Notes: generated by a model from the letters alone, not told the origin. Shown: positions 26,254 to 35,823, counted from the stretch's first letter. The stretch is DNA of 64,000 nucleotides from Halosimplex aquaticum (GCF_028747785.1 NZ_CP118158.1:868001-932000), one strand, 5' to 3'. Translations and numbers: made by a program.

Positions 26254-27347
26254 CAGGCCTCACCCGCCCCGCCGGCCGGTGCCGGCTCCCGTTCTATCTC
26301 CACGTCGACGCTGTAGCGCTTGACGAACTCCGCGGTGATGAGAAAGAGGATCACGAGCGCCTGGATCACGTCCACGAGCGCCGCGGGGACGCCGTAGGAC
26401 ACCTCCAGTTTCGACCCGCCGACGAACAGCAGCGCGAAGAAGGCCGCCGCCAGCAGCACGCGGGCGGCACCGTTGCGCCCGAGGAGCGCGATGGGGATCG
26501 CGGTGAAGCCGTACCCGGCCGAGAACTCCGGCATGAGCCGCTCCTGGACGCCCGATATCTCGCTGAAGCCGGCGAGGCCGGCGAACGCGCCGCCGACGAG
26601 GAACACGAACAGGTACACCCGGAACGTACTCATCCCGGCCTGGGCGGCCGCGAGCGGGTTCGAGCCGACGAACGTGATGTCGAATCCCACGCGCGTCCGG
26701 CCGACGACGATCGCCGTCACCGCGACGGCGAGCAGACCGACGAGAAAGCCCGCGTGGACGTCGAGGACCGGGATCGCCGGGAACTGCGCGGCGTCGGGCA
26801 ACAGCGCGCTCCCGGGGAAGTTCCCGCTGCCGCCCTGCATCGGGCCGCGGACGAGGTAGCTGGCGAACTGCGTCGCGACGAACGTCAGCAACAGCGTCGT
26901 GATGATCTCGTTGACGTCCCACTTCGCCCTGAGGTAGCCCGGGATGCCCGCCCAGAGCCCCCCGGCGACGCCGGCGCCCAGCAGCGCGAGCGGGATCAGC
27001 GCGACCTGCGGCAGGGAGACGTTCAGCGCGAGCCACGTCCCGACGACGGCGCCGGCGTACAGCTGCCCCTCGGCGCCGACGTTCCACAGACCCGCGCGCA
27101 GGGGGAGGTACACAGCGAGCCCGGTCAGGACGAGCGGCACCGTCCGCGTCGCGGTCTGGCGGAGCCCGAACGGGTCGGTCAGCGTCTCGACGAACATCGT
27201 GTTGTACGCGGCCACCGGGTCGACCGACAGCGCAACGAGCGCGACGGCGCTCAGCGCGAGCGCGCCGACCACCGTGAAGACCGGCGTCCCGTACGCCAGC
27301 CAGGTCGGCACCTCGTCGCGCGCCGAGAGTTCGACCGAGAGGTTCAC
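26253..27347 (-). CDS. BMP-family nucleoside ABC transporter, permease 1
   Basis: A 364-residue permease with about ten hydrophobic helices (YufP/NupP-like). It contains the conserved LRAGLWNVGAEGQLYAGAV block and the loop G-x-N-P-L-A-A-x-x-A-G-M. It forms the membrane channel together with the next permease. The GTG start overlaps the stop of the ATPase gene (GTGA), and its own stop overlaps the following ATG, so the three genes are read as one unit. Confidence 0.92.
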   Translation of the reverse strand: MNLSVELSARDEVPTWLAYGTPVFTVVGALALSAVALVALSVDPVAAYNTMFVETLTDPFGLRQTATRTVPLVLTGLAVYLPLRAGLWNVGAEGQLYAGAVVGTWLALNVSLPQVALIPLALLGAGVAGGLWAGIPGYLRAKWDVNEIITTLLLTFVATQFASYLVRGPMQGGSGNFPGSALLPDAAQFPAIPVLDVHAGFLVGLLAVAVTAIVVGRTRVGFDITFVGSNPLAAAQAGMSTFRVYLFVFLVGGAFAGLAGFSEISGVQERLMPEFSAGYGFTAIPIALLGRNGAARVLLAAAFFALLFVGGSKLEVSYGVPAALVDVIQALVILFLITAEFVKRYSVDVEIEREPAPAGGAGEA

Positions 27348-29101
27348 CGGGAATCACCCCCGCGGCCGCCGGAACTGCCACCGCCCGCATCGCCGCCGTC
27401 CGTCATCGCTCGGCCGGTCGTGCTCGCGTCGTCGCCCGATTCGCCGGCTCCTCCGGTGGCGTCGTCGGGGTCGACCGCGCCGCCGGTCATCCGCATCCCG
27501 ACGCGCTCGCGGTCGGCCTCCTCCGGCGTCGTCTCGTGGACGAACTCGCCCTCGTACAGGACGAGCAGCCGGTCGCTCAGGTCGAACAGTTCGTCCAGGT
27601 CCTCGGAGATGAGGACGGTGCCCGTGCCCTCGGCGCGCTGGTCGAGCAGGGCGTCGCGGAGGAACTCGATGGCGCCCACGTCGACCCCGCGGGTCGGCTG
27701 GTGGGCGACGAGCAGGTCCGGGTCGCGGGCGAGTTCCCGCCCGAGGATGAGCTTCTGGAGGTTCCCGCCGGAGAGGTCGCCGGCGGCGACTTCCTCCACG
27801 TCGTGGACGCCGCGGACGTCGAACTCGTCGACGACCTCTCGGGCGTAGCTGCGCAGTTCGTCGTAGTCGAGGAAGGGTCCGTCGTCGAATCGCTCGCCGC
27901 GGAACTCCTTCAGCGCGGCGTTGTGCATCACCGACAGATCCGGGGCGCAGCCGTACTCGTGGCGGTCCTCGGGGACGTAGGAGACGCCGTTGTCGACGAA
28001 CGTCCGCGTCGACGCGCCGGTGAGATCCGTCCCGTCGACGGCCAGGGCGCCGGCCGTCGGCGACCGGACGCCGGCGAGCGTCTCCGCGAGTTCGCGCTGC
28101 CCGTTGCCGCTCACGCCGGCGATGCCGACGATCTCGCCCTCGCGGACCGACAGGTCGATGCCCGAGAGGGCTTCGATCCCCCTGTCGTCGTCGGCGCGCA
28201 GGCCGCTCGCGTCGAGGACCGGTTCGCCGGTGTCGACCTGCTCGCGGTCCAGCGAGAACAGGACCTCGCGGCCGACCATCATCCGCGCGAGGTCCGACTG
28301 GTCGACGTCGCTCGTCTCGACGGTCCCGACGTTTTTCCCCTCTCGCAGGACCGTCACGCGGTCGGTGATCGCCGTCGCTTCCGAGAGTTTGTGCGTGATG
28401 AAGATGATGCTGATGCCCTCGGCGGCGAGCGCGCGGAGCGTCTCGAACAGGCGCTCGGCCTCCGTCGGCGTGAGGACGGCGGTCGGTTCGTCGAGGACGA
28501 GGAGATCCACGTCCCGGTAGAGGGCCTTCAGGATCTCGACGCGCTGGCGCTCGCCCACGTCGAGTTCGTGGACGGGCGCCCGCACGTCGACGTCGAAGCC
28601 GTACTCGTCGGCGAGAGCGTCGATCTCATCGGCGGACGCGTCCAGCCCGATCGAGAAGCGTTCGGCGAGGGCGCGAGCGAACCGATTGCGGCGGACCGAA
28701 TCAGGCAGCCAGCTGTCGTCTGCGCCGTCTGCGTCAGTCTCGCCTCCGCCGCCGCGGTCGCGGAACGGGCCGGCGGGCTCGCGTTCGCCGAGGACGACGT
28801 TCTCGGCGACGGTGAGCCGCGGGATGAGCTTGAAGTGCTGGTGAACCATCCCGATACCGCGGTCGATGGCGTCCTGTGGCGAATCGAGATCGAGCCGGCG
28901 GCCGCCGAGGTGGACCGTCCCACCGTCGGCGTCGTAGAGCCCGTAGAGGATCTTCATCAGGGTGCTCTTGCCGGCGCCGTTCTCGCCGAGGAGCCCGTGT
29001 ATCTCGCCGCGGCGGACTGAGAAGTCGATATCGTCGTTGGCGACGACCCCCGGGAACTCCTTGCGGACGTCCGACATCCGGAGGAACGCGTCCTCGGCCA
29101 T
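27344..29101 (-). CDS. BMP-family nucleoside ABC transporter, double ATPase subunit
   Basis: A 585-residue protein with two ABC ATPase domains (about 1-275 and 280-520), of the RbsA/YufO type. Domain 1 has Walker A GENGAGKST and Walker B LLVLDEPTAVL; domain 2 has the altered loop GVSGNGQREL and the signature LSGGNLQK, as is usual for the second half of these proteins. An insertion of about 35 acidic residues follows the first Q-loop region, and the last 60 residues are a glycine-rich tail. First gene of the importer operon; its promoter lies in the 230-base gap to the divergent lipoprotein gene. Confidence 0.93.
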   Translation of the reverse strand: MAEDAFLRMSDVRKEFPGVVANDDIDFSVRRGEIHGLLGENGAGKSTLMKILYGLYDADGGTVHLGGRRLDLDSPQDAIDRGIGMVHQHFKLIPRLTVAENVVLGEREPAGPFRDRGGGGETDADGADDSWLPDSVRRNRFARALAERFSIGLDASADEIDALADEYGFDVDVRAPVHELDVGERQRVEILKALYRDVDLLVLDEPTAVLTPTEAERLFETLRALAAEGISIIFITHKLSEATAITDRVTVLREGKNVGTVETSDVDQSDLARMMVGREVLFSLDREQVDTGEPVLDASGLRADDDRGIEALSGIDLSVREGEIVGIAGVSGNGQRELAETLAGVRSPTAGALAVDGTDLTGASTRTFVDNGVSYVPEDRHEYGCAPDLSVMHNAALKEFRGERFDDGPFLDYDELRSYAREVVDEFDVRGVHDVEEVAAGDLSGGNLQKLILGRELARDPDLLVAHQPTRGVDVGAIEFLRDALLDQRAEGTGTVLISEDLDELFDLSDRLLVLYEGEFVHETTPEEADRERVGMRMTGGAVDPDDATGGAGESGDDASTTGRAMTDGGDAGGGSSGGRGGDSR

Positions 29102-29331
29102 TACGATCCGGCAGGGCTTCGAGCGTCCTTGAAGATACCGTTTGGTCCCCGCCCCGGTTCGCGCTCACACGGCGCGCAGACCGCCGCTGGCGCCCGGTCA
29201 TAGCGGGTCTCTGTAGTCCTAATACCGCTACCCAGCCCGCTATAGGCAACCTTATCAATTGCCGCATATCCGTACCAGACGAGGAGCGATCGACCGGGGG
29301 AGAGCCCCGGGTCACAGCCACGGACACAACA

Positions 29332-30429
29332 ATGTCGACAGACATCACACGACGACGGGCGATCAAGGCACTGGGACTCGCGGGCGCGGCCGGCCTGGCC
29401 GGCTGTACGAGCACGGGCGACGCCGGAACGGATACGAGCGGCGACGGCGGATCGGGCGGGAAGGACACCGTCAAAGCCGCGTTCGTCTACAACTCGGCGG
29501 TCGGCGACCAGGGCTGGTCGTGGGCCCACGAGCAGGGCCGCAAGGCCGTCGCCGAGGAGTACGACTGGCTGGAGTCCGACTACTCCGAGGACGTCGATCC
29601 GGCCAACGCTAAATCCGTCTTCCAGCAGTACGTCCAGAACGACTACGACGTCGTCTTCGGCAACACCTTCGGCTACATGGACACGATGGTCTCCGTCGCC
29701 GAGGACAACCCCGACACCCTCTTCGAGCACTGCTCGGGCTACCAGACGCGGGAGAACATGGGCCGGTACTTCGGGCGGATGTACCAGGCGCGCTACATGG
29801 CGGGCGTCGCCGCCGGCATGCTGACCGAGGCGAACACGCTCGGGTACGTCGCGGCGCTGCCCATCGCGGAGGTCGTCCGCGGCATCAACGCGTTCACCCT
29901 CGGCGCGCGCTCTGTTAACTCAGACGTGACGACGAAGGTCCGCTGGACGAACACGTGGTACGACCCGCCCAAGGAGAAGGAAGCGGCCAACGCGCTCATC
30001 GACCAGGGCGTCGACGTGATGGCCCAGCACCAGGACTCCGCGGCGGCCGTCCAGGCCGCGGCCGCGGCCGACATCTGGGCCACTGGCTACGACGCTCCGA
30101 TGTCCGAGCAGGGCGGCGACAACTACGTCACCTCCCCAATCTGGCACTGGGAGAAGTTCTACGGCCCCACGCTCGAAGCCGTCCACGACGGCTCCTGGGA
30201 ACCGGACTTCTACTGGGAAGGCCTCGGCGACGGCATCGTCGGCCTCTCCGACTGGGGGCCGGAGGTGCCCGACGACGTGAAGACGACCGTCGAGGACACC
30301 CGCTCGGCCATCGAGAGCGGCGACACCGACGTGTGGGCCGACAGCAAGTTCGCCGACGCCGACGACGCGACGCTGTTCCAGGACATGGGCAGCTACGTCG
30401 AGGGCGTCGAGGGCACGGTCCCCGAGTAA
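29332..30429 (+). CDS. BMP-family substrate-binding lipoprotein
   Basis: A 365-residue binding protein. The N-terminus has a Tat motif (TRRRAIKALG) and a lipobox LAGC with C25, so it is exported folded and lipid-anchored outside. The BMP (PnrA-like) domain begins at about residue 48 (KAAFVYNSAVGDQGWSW) and includes NDYDVVFGNTFGYMD and the ATGYDAPMSEQ loop. These proteins bind nucleosides. It is divergent from the permease/ATPase operon, and a T-run follows its stop. The start is the ATG at 29332; the longer frame upstream overlaps the promoter region. Confidence 0.93.
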   Translation: MSTDITRRRAIKALGLAGAAGLAGCTSTGDAGTDTSGDGGSGGKDTVKAAFVYNSAVGDQGWSWAHEQGRKAVAEEYDWLESDYSEDVDPANAKSVFQQYVQNDYDVVFGNTFGYMDTMVSVAEDNPDTLFEHCSGYQTRENMGRYFGRMYQARYMAGVAAGMLTEANTLGYVAALPIAEVVRGINAFTLGARSVNSDVTTKVRWTNTWYDPPKEKEAANALIDQGVDVMAQHQDSAAAVQAAAAADIWATGYDAPMSEQGGDNYVTSPIWHWEKFYGPTLEAVHDGSWEPDFYWEGLGDGIVGLSDWGPEVPDDVKTTVEDTRSAIESGDTDVWADSKFADADDATLFQDMGSYVEGVEGTVPE

Positions 30430-30489
30430 GCGCCCGCGGCCGCTGGGACCTCGCCGAGTGGGGCGGCGCCCGCGACCGGCAAACAGGAG

Positions 30490-30496
30490 TTTTTTT
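30490..30496 (+). terminator. T-run after the lipoprotein gene
   Basis: Seven consecutive T residues lie about 60 bases after the stop at 30429 and 24 bases before the next gene. T-runs are the usual archaeal termination signal, so this probably ends the lipoprotein transcript, although it may let some transcription through to the phosphoribosyltransferase. Confidence 0.5.
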
Positions 30497-30519
30497 GCGA
30501 CCCTCGGCAACCGGACGGC

Positions 30520-31065
30520 ATGGAACGGCTCCGCGCGTCCCTGCACGAGGCGCCTATCATCGACAAGGACGGCTACGAGTACCTCGTCCACCCGATCAGC
30601 AACGGCGTGCCGATGCTGGACCCCGCGCTCCTGCGCGAGGTCGTCGTCGGCATCGTCCGCAACGCCGACCTCGACGTCGACAAGATCGTCGCGCCCGAGG
30701 CCATGGGCATCCACGTCGCCACCGCGCTCTCCCTGCAGACCGACATCCCGCTCGTCGTCATCCGGAAACGCGAGTACGGCCTGCCCGACGAGGTCGCCCT
30801 GCAGAAGTCGACCGGCTACTCCTCCTCGGAGATGTACATCAACGACATCGAGGAGGGCGACCGCGTCCTCATCGTCGACGACCTGCTGTCGACCGGCGGG
30901 ACGCTCGCCGCGATCACGCAGGCGCTCGACGACATCGGCGCCGAGGTCGCCGACATCGTCGTCGTCCTCCGCAAGGTCGGCGAGAGCGCGCTCGACGAGA
31001 CCGACTACGAGGCGACGAGCCTGCTGGACATCACCGTCGAGGACGGCGAAGTCACCGTCCACTGA
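30520..31065 (+). CDS. hpt: Hypoxanthine/guanine phosphoribosyltransferase (archaeal type)
   Basis: A 181-residue purine-salvage enzyme that joins a purine base to PRPP. The PRPP loop [14 protein letters not shown] is at about residue 107, preceded by the family's [16 protein letters not shown] and [13 protein letters not shown] segments. Length is normal for archaeal HGPRT-like proteins. It follows the binding lipoprotein of a nucleoside importer on the same strand, linking uptake with salvage. Close relatives include adenine- and xanthine-specific enzymes, so the base is not certain. Confidence 0.88.
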   Translation: MERLRASLHEAPIIDKDGYEYLVHPISNGVPMLDPALLREVVVGIVRNADLDVDKIVAPEAMGIHVATALSLQTDIPLVVIRKREYGLPDEVALQKSTGYSSSEMYINDIEEGDRVLIVDDLLSTGGTLAAITQALDDIGAEVADIVVVLRKVGESALDETDYEATSLLDITVEDGEVTVH

Positions 31066-31089
31066 CGGCCCGACAGAAGGCTGGTTCCG

Positions 31090-32445
31090 CTACAACCGGT
31101 GACCGCAGGCGCAGTTGCCGATGCAGTACGTCGTGTCGGCCTCGCCGACGTCCAGCCCGACGGCCGCCATCGCGGCGAGCAGACTCGCCGACTCGTCCGT
31201 CTCCGGCCGGACGCGGGCGGCTGTCGCCCCGTAGGGCGCCGAACCGACCGGAATCCGCGCGACGATCTCGCGCGATTCGTGGTCGAGCACCGCCACCTCG
31301 TCGTTCGTCTGGACGGGAACGTAGAGCTTCTCGTGGCCCGGTCCCCAGGTGCCGACGAACGCCGCGCCGCCGAGGTCGATGCGGTCGGCGACCTCCCGGT
31401 GCTCGATATCGACGACCGACACGTCGTTCGTCCCGGGCGTGAAGACGTACCCGACCCGCGAGTCCGGACCGATCTCGCTGGTGAGCGCGCCCTCGCCGAG
31501 GCCGTCGTCGGGCGTCAGCTGTGCGAGTAGGTCAGGATTCGCGGGGTCGCTCGTGTCCCAGACGCTCTCGGTCCCGGTCTGGTGTTCGACCAGCAGTCGG
31601 TCGCCGCTGGGTGCGACGGTCCCCATCCACGGCTTCGAGGGGCCCCCCGCGTCTTCCGTGCCGTCCGCGTCCGCTCCATCGGCGGCCGGCACGTCGGTCT
31701 GCGTCGCGATCTCGAAGTTCTCGACGTCGAGGACGGTCAGCGTGTCCCCGAAGAGGTCGGGCACGAACGCGAACTCGCCGTCGGGGTGGATCGTCACGTC
31801 GCAGGGCCCCGGCCCGTTCTCGTCGCCGCGACCGCCCTCGTCGGTCCGGTCGATCTCGCCGGTGATCTCGCCGAACGTCTCCGAGTCGCGGTCGGCGTCG
31901 ATGCGGTAGTTGGCGTGGGCTGGCTCCCGTGCGCTGACGACGACAGATGTTCCGTCCGGCGCCAGCTCCTGCCAGTTCGACCCCGAACCGGTGTCGACGT
32001 GCGCGACCTCCGAGAGCGGCCCGGCCGCGAGCGCGCGGACGCCCCGATTCACGTTCAGCCAGAGGGGGTCCGCGGCGGTGGTGGTCAGTTCGGGGGCATA
32101 CTGGTTCGACGGGAACGACGCCGAGAGCCCGAGGTGCTGGGTATCGACGACCTCGTCGCGCCCCGGATCGACGATGCTCACCGTCGCGTCGTCGGTGTTG
32201 AACACGAAGATCGTCTCTTCGCCGCCGCTGTCGCTCTCGGTGGCGTCGCCCGCCGCCGCTTCCGGTCCGCCTGCGCCGTCGGTCGACCCGTTCGAACACC
32301 CCGCCGCGAGCGCCGCACCGGCCGTCGCCGACCCCGCGAGCAGCCCGCGGCGAGAGACGCCCGCCCGGTCGCCCGCCGCCTCGCCGGCGCTGTCAGCGGG
32401 TCCGCCGCGGTTCGGATAGAGGCGGTCCGCGTCGCCGTCGGTCAT
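31090..32445 (-). CDS. Tat-exported beta-propeller lipoprotein with a cysteine-rich C-terminal tail
   Basis: A 451-residue protein of the YVTN/YncE-like beta-propeller type. It carries a Tat motif (SRRGLLAGS) and lipobox AAGC, so it is anchored outside. Repeats with V-x-I/V-V-D-x-x-x-x-E-V recur (TVSIVDPGRDEVVD, TLTVLDVENFEIA, DVSVVDIEHREVAD, EVAVLDHESREIVA). The end is unusual: C441-x3-C445-x-C447-x-H449, which could bind a metal or cluster. The function is unknown; propellers of this kind bind cofactors or proteins at the cell surface. Confidence 0.85.
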   Translation of the reverse strand: MTDGDADRLYPNRGGPADSAGEAAGDRAGVSRRGLLAGSATAGAALAAGCSNGSTDGAGGPEAAAGDATESDSGGEETIFVFNTDDATVSIVDPGRDEVVDTQHLGLSASFPSNQYAPELTTTAADPLWLNVNRGVRALAAGPLSEVAHVDTGSGSNWQELAPDGTSVVVSAREPAHANYRIDADRDSETFGEITGEIDRTDEGGRGDENGPGPCDVTIHPDGEFAFVPDLFGDTLTVLDVENFEIATQTDVPAADGADADGTEDAGGPSKPWMGTVAPSGDRLLVEHQTGTESVWDTSDPANPDLLAQLTPDDGLGEGALTSEIGPDSRVGYVFTPGTNDVSVVDIEHREVADRIDLGGAAFVGTWGPGHEKLYVPVQTNDEVAVLDHESREIVARIPVGSAPYGATAARVRPETDESASLLAAMAAVGLDVGEADTTYCIGNCACGHRL

Positions 32446-32548
32446 ACGAGTGCCACGGCCCGTCGGCGAAAATACCTGCTGGTGGCGTGCGTCGGGACCG
32501 CAGAACCGGGTCGGACTGGGCGTTCTCGTCGCCCCCGGCGAAGCCCCG

Positions 32549-33535
32549 TCAGTCGCCCGATTCGGGACTGACGACCTGGTTCTCCAGGTCGTCGTACCGA
32601 CCGGTCTCGTCGATGCGTTCGAGGTTCGATTCGAGGATGTCGGCGAGCCGCGTCCAGTATTCCGGGGTCGCGCCGGAGTTGTGCGGCGTGATCCGGACGT
32701 TGTCGAACTCCCAGAGCGGGTGGTCGGCCGGCAGCGGCTCGGGGTCAGTCACGTCGAGGCCGGCGCCGGCGAGCTTGTTGCCCCTGATCGCCGAGACCAG
32801 CGCGTCGGTGTCGACGATCGGCCCGCGACCCACGTTGATCAGGACCGCGTCGGTCGGCATCGCCGCTATCTCGCTGCTCCCGACGAGCCCCCGCGTCTCG
32901 TCGGTCAGCGGTGCCGCGACGACGACGTAGTCCGACCGCGTGAGCGCGCCCTGGAACGCTTCCTCGTCGGTGAACCCGACGACGTCGTCGGTCGGTCCGC
33001 CCTTCTCGGGCGAGTAGCGGGCGCCGACCGTCTCCACGCCGAAGCCCTCCAGTCGCTCGACGACGGCCTGCCCGATCGCGCCCATCCCGACGACGGTCAC
33101 GGTCGATCCCTGCAACTCGCCGCCCTGGAAGTGCTGCCAGAGGCTCTCCTGCTCGCGGCGCCACCCCTCGTCGAGCCGACGGGCGAACGCGAGCAGCCAC
33201 CCGATCACGTGTTCGGCGATGTTCGGGCCGTGGACGCCGGAGGCGTTCGTGACCGCGACGCCGCGCTCGCGGAAGGCGTCGAGCGGCAAGTGACCCACGC
33301 CGGCCGATCCGCAGGCGAACAGGCGCAGTTCGTCGGCCCGCGCCAGCAGCTCCTCGTCCATGTGGAGCCCCGTGACGATCCGCGCCTGCCCGACCGTCGT
33401 GCGGGCTTCCCCCTCGGTCCGCGGGAGTTTCACGTGGTAGTCCGGCAGGCGCCTGCGGAGTTCGGCCGCGTACTCGCTCGCCGGGATTCCGTGCGCGGAC
33501 TGATTCAACACGACGATCCGCTCTTGTCCGGCCAT
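32549..33535 (-). CDS. D-2-hydroxyacid dehydrogenase
   Basis: A 328-residue NAD(P)-dependent oxidoreductase that reduces 2-oxoacids to D-2-hydroxyacids or the reverse. The nucleotide-binding motif VVGMGAIG is near residue 146; the catalytic arginine (INVGRGPIVD), glutamate (DVTDPEPLP) and histidine (ITPHNSG) are all present in the family order. Length is normal. The specific acid cannot be deduced. It stands alone on the minus strand, 55 bases downstream of the GH43 gene. Confidence 0.93.
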   Translation of the reverse strand: MAGQERIVVLNQSAHGIPASEYAAELRRRLPDYHVKLPRTEGEARTTVGQARIVTGLHMDEELLARADELRLFACGSAGVGHLPLDAFRERGVAVTNASGVHGPNIAEHVIGWLLAFARRLDEGWRREQESLWQHFQGGELQGSTVTVVGMGAIGQAVVERLEGFGVETVGARYSPEKGGPTDDVVGFTDEEAFQGALTRSDYVVVAAPLTDETRGLVGSSEIAAMPTDAVLINVGRGPIVDTDALVSAIRGNKLAGAGLDVTDPEPLPADHPLWEFDNVRITPHNSGATPEYWTRLADILESNLERIDETGRYDDLENQVVSPESGD

Positions 33536-33589
33536 ATCCCCTGGTCGAGCGTGACGGAAATAAACGTTCTCGCCGGGGAAGACGGCTCC

Positions 33590-34885
33590 CTACTCGTCCG
33601 AACGCTCGGGTTCGCTTCCACCACGTGAACCGAGCGCTCCGACCGCCGCCGCACCGAGCGCCGCGACGCCGCCGAGGACCGACATCCCGTCACCCGTTCC
33701 CGACGAGGTCGCCGTCTCCGCCGGTGTCGCCGTCTGGGTCTCCGAGGTGGGCGCGCCCGCGGTCGAGGCGGCGGTCGCGGTGCCCGCCGAGACGCTGCTC
33801 TCGAACGCGTCGCTCTCGCAGTCGAACTCGCCGCTCCCGGGCATCGGGCTCTTCGCGCTCGGGTGACCGTTGCAGGCCACCACCGGCCAGTCGTCTTCGT
33901 CCCACTGGATCCGGTCGACCATCATCGTCCGCACCTCCCGCTCGGCGGTCGCCTCGACGTGGTAGAGCATCCACCAGTCGCCGTTCTCGTCCTGGTAGGC
34001 GGTGTTGTGACCCGGACCGGTGAACCGATCCGTCCCCGAGAGGACGGCGACGCCGTTACGGTGTTCGTTCAGGTCGCGGAGGTCTGTCCCGTTCTGGTTG
34101 TAGTAGGGGCCGGTGAACGACTCCGCGCGGCCGACCTCGACTTCGTAGGTGCTGTCGTACCCGTCACAGCAGTGGCCGGTCGAGTAAAAGAGGTAGTAGT
34201 AACCGTTCTCCTCGACGATCATCCCGCCCTCGCGCTTGTCGCCGGCGAGGTGGAACGTCGTCCCGGGGACGTAGTCGTCGGCGCTGTCGGTGAGTTCGAC
34301 GCCGTGAATGCCGTACCAGCTGCCCCAGATCATGTAGGGCGTGCCGTCGACGACCCGGAACTCCCCGTCGATGCAGTTGGTCATCCCCAGGTCCTCGTTC
34401 CGGAACACCGGCCCTTGGTCCTCGAACGGGCCGTCCGGGCTGTCCGCGGTCGCCAGGCCGATGCCGGGATTGTCCTGGCTGCCCCACGTCGAGTAGGAGT
34501 AGTAGAGGTGGTACTGGCCGTCGTAGTAGTTGATGTCCGGCGCCCACACCCCGGCGTCCTCCTCGTCGCGCCAGTCGGGGGACGACTCCAGCGCCGGCGC
34601 GATGTACTCCCAGTTCGCCAGGTCGTCCGATTTGGCGATCGGCACGATGTCCTGCGGCGTTTCGGTCCCGTAGGCGTAGTACGCGTCGCTGTCCTCACGC
34701 TGGTCCCGGATGACCGTCACGTCGCCGAACCCGATCGGCCCGACCGGGTTGTGGTAGTGCTCGTCGCTCTCGTCGGCCGCCGCCGTGCCGCTGGTCGCGA
34801 CGGACCCCGTCGCGGCCACCGCTCCCGCGCCGATCGTTTTCAGCACGCTACGCCGGTTCACGCCACCGCTATCGCGTCCCACCAC
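33590..34885 (-). CDS. GH43 family arabinanase-like glycoside hydrolase, Tat-exported
   Basis: A 431-residue exported enzyme: Tat motif NRRSVLKTIG, a five-blade GH43 propeller (about 40-350), a Thr/Ser/Ala-rich linker and a C-terminal hydrophobic helix that may anchor it. GH43 marks are VWAPDINYY (catalytic-site aspartate), NCIDGEFRVV, the REGGMIVEENGYYYLFYSTG block with the likely acid glutamate, a CCDG pair as in endo-arabinanases, and TGPGHNTAY. Arabinan hydrolysis is inferred. The longest frame starts with TTG at 34915; GGGAGG lies 6 bases before the GTG at 34885, which I prefer. The remnant of another GH43 gene lies just upstream. Confidence 0.9.
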   Translation of the reverse strand: MVGRDSGGVNRRSVLKTIGAGAVAATGSVATSGTAAADESDEHYHNPVGPIGFGDVTVIRDQREDSDAYYAYGTETPQDIVPIAKSDDLANWEYIAPALESSPDWRDEEDAGVWAPDINYYDGQYHLYYSYSTWGSQDNPGIGLATADSPDGPFEDQGPVFRNEDLGMTNCIDGEFRVVDGTPYMIWGSWYGIHGVELTDSADDYVPGTTFHLAGDKREGGMIVEENGYYYLFYSTGHCCDGYDSTYEVEVGRAESFTGPYYNQNGTDLRDLNEHRNGVAVLSGTDRFTGPGHNTAYQDENGDWWMLYHVEATAEREVRTMMVDRIQWDEDDWPVVACNGHPSAKSPMPGSGEFDCESDAFESSVSAGTATAASTAGAPTSETQTATPAETATSSGTGDGMSVLGGVAALGAAAVGALGSRGGSEPERSDE

Positions 34886-34920
34886 GTTGAGCCTCCCTTT
34901 CGAACTGTAATGCAAAACTG

Positions 34921-35528
34921 TTGTTATCTGAGACGGGCGAGCGGCGGACGGACGAGACGCCGATCGAGCGCACCGACACGACCTTCGCGGACAGGCTCGG
35001 CGTCGAGTGGCAGTTCCGGCGCTACCCCGATCGAGAGCGCTACGAGACCGGACCCGATGGGCTCGGCCTCCGCGGCGGCCCGGAGACCCTCGACGAACCC
35101 GGTGTCACCTTCGTCGGCCGTCGACAGACCGGCTTCGACTGCCGCACCGAGGCGACGCTGATCTTCGACCCCGGCCGCCGCGAGGAGGCCGGCCTCGCGA
35201 TAGTCGCCGACGACCGCCACCACGACCAGCTGGGCGTGACGCGCCGCGACGGCCGGCGGGAGGCCGTCGCACGCCTCCGCATCGGCGACGCGACGGACGT
35301 GATCGGACGTACGCCGGTCGGGACGACGACCGACCTCGCTATCGCGGCCGACGCCGAGGAGTATCGCTTCCTCGCAGACGGCGAGCGTCTGGGAGCGGCG
35401 GCGACCCGGTACCTCGCGACTGAGGTGGCGGCCGGGTTCACTGGCGTCGTCGTCGGCCCCTACGCGACCGGCCGTGGGAAGACCTGCACGAGGCCGCGAC
35501 TGTCGAGCGCTTCGTCTACGAATCCTGA
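34921..35528 (+). pseudogene. Remnant of a GH43 beta-xylosidase-type gene (C-terminal domain only, frameshifted)
   Basis: The frame encodes a C-terminal beta-sandwich domain typical of GH43 beta-xylosidases: LGVEWQFRRYPDRERY, TFVGRRQTGFDCRTEATL, DDRHHDQLGVTRRDG, YLATEVAAGFTGVVVGPYAT. No catalytic domain precedes it; an in-frame stop lies at 34888-34890. Near 35475 the reading shifts: the expected ending, DLHEAATVERFVYES then stop at 35526-35528, is in another frame. So the gene has lost its front and carries a frameshift. It lies head to head with the intact GH43 gene, only 35 bases away. Confidence 0.8.
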
Positions 35529-35652
35529 GCAGCCGCCCCGTTCGACTGGTTCGGGGTCGCCAGCGGAATGGGCGCTCGAAAAACGGACGCGGTGCCGTTG
35601 GGTAAGCAGCACGACCGTGCCTGTCGAAGGCCGACCGTTCGGAAAACGTGAT

Positions 35653-35726
35653 GGGCGCTGCAGGATTTGAACCCGCGACAGCTTGGTCCGAAGCCAAGCA
35701 CTCTGTCCAAACTGAGCTAAGCGCCC
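35653..35726 (-). tRNA. tRNA-Arg (anticodon TCG)
   Basis: Read on the minus strand, this 74-base segment folds as a tRNA. The acceptor arms GGGCGCT and AGCGCCC pair fully, the D-stem is GCTC/GAGT, the anticodon stem CTTGG/CCAAG encloses the loop CTTCGGA (anticodon TCG), and the T-stem GCGGG/CCTGC encloses TTCAAAT. It decodes CGA. No intron is present and CCA is not encoded. The 3' end faces the GH43 remnant. Confidence 0.95.
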
Positions 35727-35823
35727 TACACACAACCCTACACGAGCGTTCGTGTTTAAACGTCCCGATCCGTCGCGGCGCCGTCCCGCGTCATTTATGG
35801 GGCCGTCGGCGAACGGGGGAGAC

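Noticed and set aside
27536-29020. A 494-codon plus-strand frame opposite the ABC ATPase
   Set aside because: The ATPase on the minus strand has all Walker and signature motifs; this frame has none.
35640-35760. Integration site in the tRNA-Arg gene
   Set aside because: No second copy of the tRNA 3' end and no integrase are visible, although the decayed GH43 gene lies beside it.
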